Positions 1 through 11,300 of a DNA stretch of 64,000 bases are shown in pieces. The stretch is taken from contig NC_081407.1 of NCBI RefSeq assembly GCF_030272615.1, positions 376,582,877-376,646,876 on the forward strand, written 5' to 3'. The notes below the pieces were generated by a model. The model saw nothing but the letters and a program-made list of their open reading frames with translations. It searched no databases and was not told the origin of the DNA. Within the stretch, counting starts at the first letter, position 1; each line of letters begins with the position of its first letter. Both the position numbers and the translations under genes were made by a program. Origin of the DNA: Cryptomeria japonica (Eukaryota; Streptophyta; Pinopsida; Cupressales; Cupressaceae).

Positions 1-55
1 ATCGGCTTGGTCTCTGCCTAGTGGAAATGTAAACCTGTCCATTTTTGGGAACCAA
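1..55 (-). mobile_element. LINE C-terminal fragment (partial)
   Basis: This stretch matches positions 7687-7741 at about four bases in five, and that region lies in the C-terminal part of a LINE ORF2. Read on the - strand it gives the same kind of peptide (SQKWT..LH). It is cut by the window edge and its right limit is where the similarity to 7687-7741 stops. It is a second, separate fragment of the same LINE family. Confidence 0.4.
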
Positions 56-858
56 CAAAAAAGGCAACTCTGCTAGGGACATATGAACTGTAATGAATCT
101 CTACTAAAAAGATTTTCTAAATATATAGTTGAGATTATCCTATCTGAGTCACCAACAAAGTTGGCGACTCTATTGGGGATTGTTGCATAAAGTTTTATGG
201 GTCTTTTGTGATTGGATGGTTGAGTGTTGCTCCTGTGTCACAGAACTAAAACTTTTGCCCACAAAGTGAAGAGTTTCTTAACCTATCCCTTTTCGGTTTC
301 AGTCAATTCTCATAAATGTTGCTAGAAAATCTACTATAGTTCATTTTCTATAAAGAATTTGGTCTAGATCTATCTGTTTTTCAAGATTATTCTTAATACC
401 TCACAAGTTACGAGTTGTGATTCTAAGACTTTGAGATCTATGCACCAGTGTATGTTTTCTTGAAGAAGAACCAAAAAAATTGCAAAAAATATGAAGCAGC
501 TTTGATCTCTTATGATAAAGTACCTTGACAAGTTGAGGATGGAATCTATATAATGCCATTTGACTATAAGGAATGTTGCAGTGTTGTGTTGAAACAAATC
601 TGACCTATGAAGGAATTCCAGTTGTTTGAGTATTTATCCTCTACAAGGAGGTGGCAACTCTATCAAAAGATCAATGTTAAAGATTTGAAGGATTGAAGGT
701 GATTTTGGAAGTCCTAGGTTAAACAAGGCAGCAACAAATTAAACATTTCCAAGTATTTAGATTTTCATGAGTCAAGTGTATTTTCATGAAAATTGTGTGC
801 GAAAAAATGTTCCCTAAAGAGTGAAAGAAGCACTAAGGAAGGGAATGGTAGTGATTAT
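56..858 (+). other. Non-coding stretch with primer-binding-site-like repeats
   Basis: No gene is visible. Two similar motifs, GGCAACTCTGCTAGGGAC (63-80) and TTGGCGACTCTATTGGGGAT (161-180), sit exactly 100 bp apart, and a shorter relative GTGGCAACTCTATC is at 651-664. They resemble the tRNA-Arg-type primer binding site used by Tat/Ogre gypsy elements. The stretch may be the LTR end and leader of a gypsy element whose gag lies at 2101 onward, but the matching LTR start is not in the window. Confidence 0.3.
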
Positions 859-1816
859 TGTATACACATAAAAATTGGCTATGAGCAATTAAATAAATAT
901 TTTATATTTATTTAATAATTATTCATCTATTAAATAGTTAATTTGAAAATATTAATTTATTTAATTCATTTTCATGTCTTTCTATTAATATTTTATTAAT
1001 TAATTCATTTATCCTATTCTTCTAATTAATTAAATATCTAATATTTAATTATCTCCTCTAATCAATTAAATATCCAATATTTAATGGTTATTCTCCTATC
1101 CTATAGTCTCAAATATTAAATAATTCTTAAATTATTTAAATCCCTTTTCCAACTCACCTTCCATCTCCACTTCATCTTCCCTTTGCCAACTCATCCAACA
1201 TGTGGCTAAGGAAATAAATATTTCTTAAATATTAATTTATCATTTATCTCCAACTTCCAAACTTAATGAATATTGTGTACATACACATATTTCATAACCA
1301 TTTCCTATATTCTCTCCAACACCCCTACATCTTAGGAAGGACTTGAGTCTACTTGTCCTACCATGCCTAAATTTCCTCCAACCATCCCTAGATTCTCCTA
1401 GTCAGCAACCCAGTCAAGGTGAGATGAGTGACACTTGTCTTCTCCTTCCCCCTTTCTCTCAACCTTTACCTTTGCTCACAACCATTCAAATCTGTAGATC
1501 TGATCATGACCGTTGATCAGAGCCACATCATCTAATCCTCTCAAAGTCTATAAAATCAAGAGCTTCAATTGAGAGAGAGGTAGTCTTCAAAAATAGTCTT
1601 CAAATTAATCATATGCATCTGTGAGTTTTTGAAGCAAATAGCAAATAAGCAATAGAAAATATCATATAGCATTTTAGCATAATCATGTAGCATTTGCATA
1701 TCATAACATCAGTTAACTACAAGTTATCAGTCCATTCTTCATATGCCATCTTGGAAGCCAATAGTGCATTATCTGAGAGCACACCATCTGCAACCAGGAA
1801 CAGTGGAGTTAGGACA
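859..1816 (+). repeat. LTR-like segment of a gypsy element
   Basis: The segment opens with TGTATACACATAAAAATTGG, which resembles the start (on the - strand) of the LTR at 58673-59613. It continues into an AT-rich tract of TTAATTAAATA-type palindromes as in the other gypsy LTRs here, has a TATA box near 1548, and ends near GTTAGGACA at 1816. It lies upstream of a + strand gag, as a 5' LTR would. No partner LTR, target duplication or convincing primer binding site directly after 1816 was found, so the limits are approximate. Confidence 0.4.
1548..1556 (+). promoter_or_regulatory. Probable LTR TATA box
   Basis: CTATAAAAT lies about 690 bp into the LTR-like segment and about 270 bp before its presumed end. 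This is the same relative position as the TATA motif in the gypsy LTR at 58673-59613. It would start transcription rightward toward the gag-like ORF at 2101. Confidence 0.4.
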
Positions 1817-2100
1817 CAATGAGACATAAGCCATGAAGGTAAAATAATGTTTCATTTTAATATGTATTTCATGCAGTTTCATTGGTTGAATTTGGATTTC
1901 CTGTGGCATTTCCATTGGTATTTTGTGAAACTAACTTATTGCAGGTAACATTCTAAGGGTGAAATTCAAGCTCACACAATTATTTTACATACTCCTATGA
2001 TTCAGTTTCCATTTTCTGTATGAGATTAGATGGAGTATGTTTTGAGCCTTGCCAATGTGATAGTTTAAGATTTATGGCAAAAAAGAAAGAAATAGGGAAA

Positions 2101-2959
2101 TGAATGAAAATATGTATCATGTGCATGTGATTCCCTATAAAATGTCAAATACAAATGTGCGACCTCTATCGAATCACCATGGAGCTTTCTTTATGGAAAG
2201 ATATAAGCCATTGAACTTTAATGGTATCCAAGGTTTCCCAAATCTTGTTCTTACAAGGGTTAGGGAACAATGCCAGATTTTAGTGGGAAAAAGTCAGAAT
2301 CAACACATCAGCATTTGCAAGAGTTTTCTAAGTTAATGGAGAATTTTGAGATAAATCAGGAATATGTTTTCATGAAGTTGTTTGTTCATTATTTAAAGGA
2401 AAATGCTAGAGATTAGTTTTCTTACCTACTAGTATATTCTATCTCATCATGGGATGAGTTGAAGGTAGCATTCATGGAACAATTTGGTGAAAGAATTAAT
2501 CCAAGCTCAGTTATGAAAACAATCATGGGTATCCAGAAGGAAGAAGATGAGCTAGTACCCATTTTAATCTTAGGTTTGATAGGGCATTGGATACCATTCC
2601 TAACAGTTATAGACCAAATGATGCAGTGTGTTTAGTTGTTTATTTGTCTGCATTTGAAGAGGAAGAGTTATTTAATGAGAGATAAGGATCATAAAACCTT
2701 GCAACAAGATTATAGGATAGCAATGGATATTGAGAACAACTTGAAATATGGAATCCCTAAGGGTTATCTATCTGCAAGGGCATGTTACCCCAAGATATTA
2801 GAGGCTGAAGAAAGGCATGAATCAGAAGGTAAAAATCTATATCAAGACCCTTATATCCCTATTGATCACATTAGCTCTATTATTAATTATGATTTGACCA
2901 AAAATATTAGTGAAGAGAACTTGTCGCAGACAGTGGTTATTCCTCATACTGATGAATAA
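2101..2959 (+). pseudogene. Gypsy-type gag remnant
   Basis: The translation contains the retrotransposon gag core: an opening RYKPLNFNGIQGFP segment, a run like FMKLFVHYLKENARD, then SISSWDELKVAFMEQFGERI, followed by a region like RFDRALDTIPNSYRPNDA. These match the SLxxxAxxWYxxL...W.ELxxAFxxRF pattern of plant Ty3/gypsy gag (Retrotrans_gag family), which forms the virus-like particle. The frame changes between the 2100-2336 ORF and the 2636 ORF, and a TAA at 2957-2959 closes it, so it is broken. No zinc knuckle follows and no pol is present downstream, so the element looks non-autonomous or truncated. Confidence 0.65.
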
Positions 2960-2983
2960 AAGGTTAATGAGAAATTATCTAAC

Positions 2984-4400
2984 ATGTTGGATGTAGAGAT
3001 GGATATGGTGTCAATTAGTTTACTAAATGACAACAACAATGGTTGTTCTGGGGATGAGATTCAACAAGAGGTTCATTTGGAGTCTTGTGTTTCAGATAGA
3101 TCCAATAGTGAGTATAAAGAATTGGAAAGTGTTATGTCTGAGATGGATGCAAGTCTGCAAGACTTTGATAATATGAATTTAGTCTCTCAAGAAGTAGTTG
3201 TATATGGTAATGAAAATTCAGATGATGAGATGCCATCAGCTTTAGTTGATAAGATCTGTGAGATAGACAGTTGTGTGGTATGTTCAAATAATGAAGAAAC
3301 CATATTCAACTAGTTTAGGGATCAACCTTATGATGGATTGGCTTTATGTAAGGAGTTTACTTCATTTGAAGAGTGGGAGTTTGAAGAAGATGAAAAAGAT
3401 TATGCTAAAACCAGTTGTCCTAATCTTCTAGGGGATTTCTACAAAATTGATCTAGAAACCTTTATGACCAGTAAATGTGAGGATGATTTCCTCTTTGATG
3501 TCACAAATAATGACATTGAATATGACGGTGTGGAGTTCATTGATATTGACCAAGGTTCTGAAATAGATGAAGGAGATTGTTGTCTTGTTTCTCCACATGG
3601 CATTTTAAAGACAAAATGGGAGTGTGTTATGTCACATGAAGATATCATTGTTGAAAGGGTAAATGATAATGTTTTTTCATCATGCAGTGATCTGAATGTA
3701 CACAAATTTGATCAAGACACATTGGCTACAACAATAAAAAATGAAAGTGAATTAGAATGGTTTTCAAGTATTGGTTGTTCAGGTATGGATGTTTGTAAAA
3801 AAGCTACCATATTGGATGAGCCAGCATATGAGAGATTTCCCTTTGACCTTTGTAATGAGTTTGCACCATGTTTACAAATTTTTTTTAATGATAAGCATGT
3901 TACAAGGGTGCAAACAAATGAAGAAATAAATTTTCATGATGACAATTGCATAACAAATTATGGAGTTTTTAACTTTTGTTTTCAACTTGATGAGGCAGAC
4001 ATGAAACCTGTTGAATGTTTCTATCAACACAACTCCATTTCGGATACTGAGTATGGATTATGTTTATTTCATGTAAAGATAGATGACAAGATTCAGATAA
4101 ATGGACATTTCACTCAAATAATTTTTTTTATAACATGCCAAGGGAGGAACAATTATATAGTTCTAATATCTCTAGATTGTTCAAGATACAACATGATCAT
4201 AACTATATTTTTGACATAGGAAAATATTGGTTTATATTGACAGATGGCATTGGGCCACCATATGTGGTTTGACCCTGTAGGCCACAAACAATTTGGGGTA
4301 GAGTAAGTTTTTCTGACTCTATGCCCAATGGAGTTATAAATAAATTTCCTCTTAGATTGCTTGTTCATGGACAATTTTTGAGGTTCTACTTTTCTTAAAG
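2984..4400 (+). pseudogene. Long acidic ORF fused downstream of the gag
   Basis: This continues in the same frame as the gag ORF that starts at 2636, interrupted only by TAA 2957 and TAG 3311, to a stop at 4217-4219. A readable but frameshifted tail runs to about 4400. The protein is rich in Asp and Glu (for example EEWEFEEDEKDY near 3370) and has many Cys and Phe, with no membrane segment or motif I recognise. It occupies the place where protease, reverse transcriptase and integrase should be. It may be a conserved accessory ORF of a non-autonomous gypsy family. I do not assign a function. Confidence 0.5.
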
Positions 4401-4402
4401 TA

Positions 4403-7400
4403 GCTATTCTCCATGAGCATTAGTTAGGTTTTCTTTGGTAGTATAGTTTCCTTTCTGTTGAAGTTACCCTGTCCAGGTAATTTCTTTTTTGTTTGCCCCT
4501 ACAGTTGGCCTGCTTCTCCCAAAGATTTTGGTTTCTCGCCTCATTCCCATGAAATGAGTGTCCCCAAATAGAGCCACTGATAGCTCTGAAAATTGATTGC
4601 ATGAAATTTTCAATTTTGATCTCAAATATTGACTTTCTGGTTTTATTTGTATCCTCTATAAATGATCCAAGGTCTAGGGTTTAGGGTTTATCAATATTTC
4701 TTATATTTTGTGAATAAATCCCTAGCAATAATATATTTTGTCATTACCTTTTTCCCACTTAAAGCCAGGGGTTGTTTACCATGGGCAGGGACCATTTTAT
4801 TTCTTAAGAATTAAGTGGTGGTCAACCGGTTTATGAAATATGATTTTCCTAAGTCATGTGCAAAAGTTTTCCTATGACAGGTCTCCCTTTAAATATTTGT
4901 GCCCACACCCATAATTTTCCTAAGTTTGAGAGTACTAAGTATTTCAGCAGGGTGCTAAAGATAGAATGATTCCAATGATCCACGCTTCCCCATGATCAAA
5001 AGTACAAGGATTATAAAGAAAATTCCATCATGAGATGATGTCATGTGTCTTTAGTGGAAAACAATAGGTTGGCAGTATAACCAGTCGAAGCCTTGTGTTA
5101 TCGGTTCTTAGGCAGTAAAAGTCAGTTTACTAACAGTCCTATCAATTGGCACATGCTCAAAATGAAGGGAGATGTTTTGTCTCGAGGTAAAATTTGCTCG
5201 ATCTTTAATTCTCAAGGAGTTAGCGGGTATGTTGTGAAGTAGTAAAGTTTGAACAAATCTTATGGCTGTTGTATTCCCGCAATGGAAGTTGCAAGGAAGT
5301 TATAGAGAGCGATATCAAAAGATGATTCCATGAGTCCCGAGTTGGCCGGGAAGAATTACAGTGAAGCTACTGATGAAGTCTGGTTAAAAGATGATATGGT
5401 GCTAATTAGTCAAGATTTGGTGGGTCCATGGATACAAATGGATGATCAAATCCTGCATCAACATGCAATGATCATTAGATTTGCTAGACTATATAAGATC
5501 TGCAGCTAAGTTTCAAATATGAAATTAGGAGAGATTTTGAAGGCACTGGTCGTAGCCCGCAGGGAACAAGTAAGATGAACATGAATACCGACTTGTCGAC
5601 TAAGGATTGATTAGATAGTCAAAGATGATATCTGAGAGATGTGAAAGGATCAAGAAAAGCTTAAGGTTTTGATATAATGAATTATGAGTTCTCTGCTAAA
5701 TTAAAATATTTTCTTGTTGACAGGAATCCTAAAGCAGGAGACTGTACATTGATAAAGGAATAAGATCAAAATAAAATCAATCACGTGAGGTGAACACATG
5801 CAGGTGGCAACGGAGTGATGACCTATAAAATGGTCGTGACATGAGTTGCGGGCATAATTGCTAGAATCCACAGCCGACAAGATTAGCAGAAGATATCAAG
5901 ATGATGATTCTTCATTGAAAGGAATTTTGATTATCAATTCACTAGGTAGATGATAAAATGGGTAGGAACAAATACAATCTTCTTCTTTTTTTTGAGAATA
6001 GTTCTTCATCAGTGAGAGGATGGTGTTCGAACAAAACTATGTATGGAGTCGTTGCATATTTTATGACACTTGATGGATTTTTTTTCTGTTCTATGAGGTT
6101 TCTCATTGTCAGAGGGGTTATGAAAGATTAGAGGATTGTTAGAGGGAGCGTGAAAGCCTTTTTTATTATCAAGAAAAGCCACCCAAGACATATCCTCTTC
6201 TCTTACTCTACATTTCGTTGGCAATGTGTTCCAAGAAGGAGTTCACAGGGAGCTGAAAGATGAATTTGTTTGAGTAAGGATTGGCAGCTAGTCATCTCTG
6301 CAACAACATGGAAGTTGCAATGCTCCCTCAACAAATCTTGTTTACCCCCAAGCTCTTCTTTCCATTTTCTCTGATCTGGGGCATAAAGGCTATAGATTTT
6401 TCTTTATTTTGATGGGAAAGTCTTGTTTCATTATGGGATCTATTTTCCTTTTCAGGAAGAGAAATGCTATGGAGTAGACTAAGAATCTAATGGTCCATCC
6501 AAAAGTATGTAGGTGATATCAACATGACTCAAGTGTTTTTGTTTCTACCGATAATCAGTTGAAAATTTTGGTTCCACCTCATCACGACCACCAACATGTA
6601 GATAAGTAATATTTTGTAACATAATTGTATACAACCTCTAGGGCTTGGTTTTGATGACAAGTGTCTTTTGGCTTGAAGTTTGTCACTCCCTTGTTTTCTA
6701 TAAAAGGGAAATCAAGGCCATTAGTTGGGATTTTGAATTTTCTGAGAAGGATCTTTGTAAAAAAAGGTCTATTCTATAGGGGTAGGTTCCAGGTTGTTCT
6801 AGAGAGTCATGGAAAATAGAAGGAACTGTAATGTCATTTTGCAGAGGAAAAGTAATAAAATAGTTGTGAGTTTCCTTTTCAAGTGGGTTATGCTATACTT
6901 GAATTTGTTGACTGTTATCTGATAAAAGATAGCTTATGATATTAATGCAAATATATATTTCCTAATCTTTACTCTCTTGTGTGCGATTTTATCTTCCTTT
7001 AAGCAATTGGGATCAAGGGTTTTGTTTGTTTGTTGCCTTGTTATGTTGTATGTAATTTTCCATCCAATGCTTTAATACAAGGGGTTAATTAAAATGCTTG
7101 AATGAAATTATAGAGAAATAAGACTTGTAACAAGATTTGTTAAGCATTTTAGGTAAAGGATTGTAGGGAGAAGAATATTATAAGGCAGTATTGTTCAAGG
7201 TTAGACTAGCTATGAGGCGAGTTTTTATCAGATTTTAGTAACATTTTTCAAAGACTCTATAACCCAAATGAACAAGGGAGTGGTATTTGCTAGAAAATGT
7301 CATTAGTTTTTTGGTTTTTGGTTTATCTTCTTTGTGATTTCTCAGAACAAATTTCTTAAATATCAGAATATCATTTGTTAAGTTTTATGTTTCTTCTGAA

Positions 7401-7499
7401 AAGTTGTCCCACCCTTCTCATACTCCAACTTAAGGTTGAGGATCACTAAAGGACTTGCCATCCTTGAGCATTCTCCCTTTCTGTTGAGCCCTTTTATGA
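4403..7499. other. Stretch without recognised genes
   Basis: No ORF here has a recognisable motif. Short ORFs at 4420-4602 and 6009-6224 on the - strand look like chance. The base composition is ordinary for the window, and I saw no LTR pair, terminal inverted repeat or tandem array. A short GGGTTTAGGGTTT run near 4676 is too brief to be telomeric. The DNA is probably old, unrecognisable repeat sequence. Confidence 0.5.
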
Positions 7500-7505
7500 G
7501 ATAAT

Positions 7506-8340
7506 CTACTTTTTTTTCAGTAAATTCCTGAGTATCATTGCAAAGAGTAGGAGATTCACTGAAGGGATCACCCTCCTGGGTCTTGCAGAGCTCGAAGTGT
7601 AGAAGGGTCTTGTATCCTTGTTGAAGTCAGTCCAAGCCTGACAGATATTGATAGTTGGAGGCAGCTCTCCATAGATATTTGGAGGAATCAGCTTGGTCTT
7701 TGCCCAATGGTAGTGTAAAGTTGTCCATTTTTGGGAACCAATGAGTGCAAGCCATGTGAAATATCCTTCTTTTTGAAGACCATCCCCCATCCAACAAAAG
7801 ATAAATCTCTTGTGTGTTGTATCATTCTCTTTTTTATCCAAAATCTTTTAGCCTTGTTTAACTGAATAACTTCCAGACTTTTATGGTAACCATATGAGTT
7901 GATCTGGTGAATCTTTGTAGTATATAATCCTCTTGTTTGATTCTGAAAAAATAAGTTGTTGTTGGCATAAACATATTGCATTATTGAATACATCTTTCCA
8001 AACTACCCTATGAGACCCCCCTTCCTGCATAAGAATAAAGTAGTCACTAACTCGACTACCCCAAGAAGATATGAGAACCCTTTTAATATCTCGAAGTCCA
8101 TCTAAATTACTTATAGCAGGGTAGCCATTCCAAGAATCCTCCCAAAATAATGCCTTCTTTCCATCTTGAATTAACTAGGATAGGTGATCCAAAATTGTAA
8201 ATCTTCTTTCTAGATCATCCAAATCAAGATATTTTTCTCTAATGATACATGCTGAGAGAGAGCCATTATTAAAATAGATTTTCCACAATAGTTCTACCCC
8301 AAGAGCCTTATTTTAGAAGTCAATATTGTGAATTCCCACC
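7506..8340 (-). mobile_element. LINE ORF2 C-terminal part (post-RT region and zf-RVT)
   Basis: On the - strand the translation follows the classic plant LINE order. Just after the RT it reads NKALGVELLWKIY, then IIREKYLDLDDL, GKKALFWEDSWNG and SGSYSVKQG, then a region like GYFTWLAL that corresponds to zf-RVT. Several stops and frameshifts are present. The upstream (RT) part lies at 12723-13690, and the two halves are separated exactly at 8341/12722 by an inserted element. Non-LTR elements of this kind copy themselves by target-primed reverse transcription. This copy is long dead. Confidence 0.75.
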
Positions 8341-11300
8341 TGTTGGAGCTCAAATCAAGATTGGAAAATTTCTAAGGTAATGCCAACTCCTATGTTCAAA
8401 CTCTCCAATTGATTTGGATAGCTTATGGAGTGAACCAATTAGGTTGCTAATTCCCTCATTTCAGGCTCTACAGAACCTAGGTGGGTGTAGTTCTCCAAAT
8501 TGGTGCTTTTTATAGTAGATTGCACATTGTATCTTATACTTCTAGTGTTTATATCAAAGTGACATATGTCTTTGGGATAAGTTATCTTACTATTCTAATT
8601 ATTTTAACTTCTCTAATTCTTCTTGATTTAATTTGATTACCTCTTACTCCTACTCTCTACTTCTATCTCCTATGGTAACTTGAAATAAAGTGAAATGTGT
8701 TGTTTATTTTTGAATAAATATTTTTTAAAAGACTAGTGCCTTACTTCCTTTGGGGAATAGAGTCATTCACTTACAAAACCTACGTATATAACTCTGAAAG
8801 ACAAATTTTTAAATCTCCCTCTAGATGGATTTGTCAACTACCCAACCTCCAATGCTATATAACTATATGATATTCTTCACAATTAGTTTAATTGAATTTA
8901 ACTTTTCTTTTGAATGACCACCATGCAACATCACATAATTTCTTCACACACGGATTTAGAGCAGCAATTATCAACCATAGATAATAATAATAGAGAGCTG
9001 ATTTGAAAATGAAAGAACCCACAACAAATTTGCAAATAAGATAACTGGCTTTGTATTGCTTGAAAATATGTATTACATCTTGTCTGTATTGTAAAATCTC
9101 TATACTCCTAGTTATAATTCTCTCTCCTTTTTCTTCTAATGATTTCTAATAAAACTTTTGGGAAAATGATTATCGGCTCCAAAATATTTCGAAACTAATT
9201 CAAATAATAATAATCTTCAATAAAATTCATCCTTCTTTTCACAATAGATTTAGGGCACTGGACCTCTATTGTAGAAAAAAAGTCATTCCTTTGATATACT
9301 CCAACCCCCTTTTAATTTTTTGAAAAAATATTTAACACTTTTGCGAAATCCTTTTGTCCAAAACCCTAAATTATTAATTATTAAATTAATAACCCTTTGG
9401 TCCTCAATCCCCTTTTAATTTTGATTTATCTTTGGCTTATGAAAATATTTTCATCTTAAATAAACCATCCTTTAAGAATATTTTACCATTTGTAATCTTT
9501 ACTCAATTAACACCTTTTGTTATAATAATTTCATCCCACAATAATCCTTCCATTAATATTTTCACCCTATTGGTAAAAAATAATCTCCCCTCATCAATGG
9601 GATTAGATTTACCCAATTATTATTTATGTGAAATATTTGCATTTTGAGCAAACCTAATTACTTGGGTATAATTTACTCTCCTTATTTTATTTTCACTATG
9701 ATTTATTTCCCTGAATCTGTAATTGTCTTGTGTGACAATGTTTCCATAGAGTCCAGAATAATTATCCTTGATAGGTAGAACTTGATCGCTCTATTTTTGT
9801 CAAATTACAAAATTTCCTTCGAATTATTCCACTTCCACTTCACATTCTTTACCCGGTCCCACTTCTTTGTCTTATTTCACGTTATAGTGTTTAATTTTTA
9901 TCGGGGTAATATATACTATATGAATAACATTTTAACTCCTTTTCGATATTACAACGTTATGCCGATAAGTTTGCTCTCAACTTCTGCATCTTTTGGGTTT
10001 TTTGCTCTACATCTGACAACTACATTTTCAATAAATTTATTTTGCACATAATCCTCAATCACTGTATCTTCCTGAAGTGACATTGTTGTGAGGAATTATA
10101 TCTATGCCGTGTCTGTGCATCCACATTTGGTATTTACAACAATAATGGATATCCATAAGTTGTTCATAAAATTCCACCGTTCTTACTGCGAAAGTTGCGA
10201 AACTCGGTATTATTTTTACCAACTTCATTTAGGTTTCAAAGTTCACCATCGATTCGATCCTTTGCAAATTCCGCATTTGATGTATTTTGTACATCACACT
10301 TAGTTGAGGCATCAACCTTGATTTCAACATATATCTTGTATTCGCAATACGCCATGAGAAGACAAGGCTTTGAAGCATTTTCCTAACATCATCTGTATCG
10401 AGCCGAGAGATCACTGCACTCCATGAAATACCATCTATTTGAAGTATCCCTTTGAGCAATTTTACGCCTTTTCATGTCTTTTCGTTTTGCAGTTGGCGAG
10501 GAGGATTTCGGCAGAGGTTGATGAATTTAGCCTTACACTAGCCGATTTATATTCAATAGAAGGTTTATGAAGAATTTTCACCAGATAGGTTCTATGTATA
10601 TTGCATCTTTCCTCCTCTGGCATCTCTTTTGTAAAACTATTTGCAGGTTATTACTGTTTTTGTAACATTCCATTTGGAATATTCCTACACAGGGGTGGCA
10701 CTCTGACAGTCGATATTCAAATTCAAATGTGTAGTGTTCTCAAAAGAATCCACTATATAATGTGTAAAGTCATAGCTTGCACGAATACACCATTTATCCC
10801 ATTCTCCCACTGTATAGTCATAGCTTGCATGTCGGTCTGTTCTAAATCTCCCATTCTCCCACGGGCATGGAGGATGATGTAGAATTGGGCCTTACACCTG
10901 TTGATTGTACTTCGTTGCAAATTTCTAAAACATTTTTGACAACTTGATTTTGTACATTTCTTGCAATCATTACGTTCCTTGACATGACATCTCCTTCGAG
11001 CCATTCTGATAAAATCTCTGTACCCACTATGCTCTGATACGTGTTCATAATCTTCCAAAGACTCCCATTTTGTACAGGTAGAAGGGTGTTGGCAAAGAAT
11101 ATTCAATGCAGCACTACACCTGATAGTTGTGTTTGCTTGAAAGTTTCTACAACAGATTTATTGTGTATTTTGTAATCACGGCATTACGCGAGGCCACAAA
11201 ACAGTCACATGTCGGGCCTATGCTTCCACATTTCGCATTAATCCACCATGTATTCTGCAATTGAAACAATCACGCCCAATCATTGTCTATAGAGCTCTCA

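Noticed and set aside
859-1816. Solo LTR with target duplication
   Set aside because: ATTAT before 859 has no match directly after 1816 or at nearby candidate ends. It is kept only as an LTR-like segment.
4670-4695. Telomere-type repeat (GGGTTTA)
   Set aside because: Only about two units are present, expected by chance in AT-rich plant DNA.
9432-10051. Small hydrophobic ORFs on the + strand
   Set aside because: They are AT-rich sequence giving Phe/Ile/Leu-rich readings, with no conserved pattern, next to the PPR remnant on the other strand.
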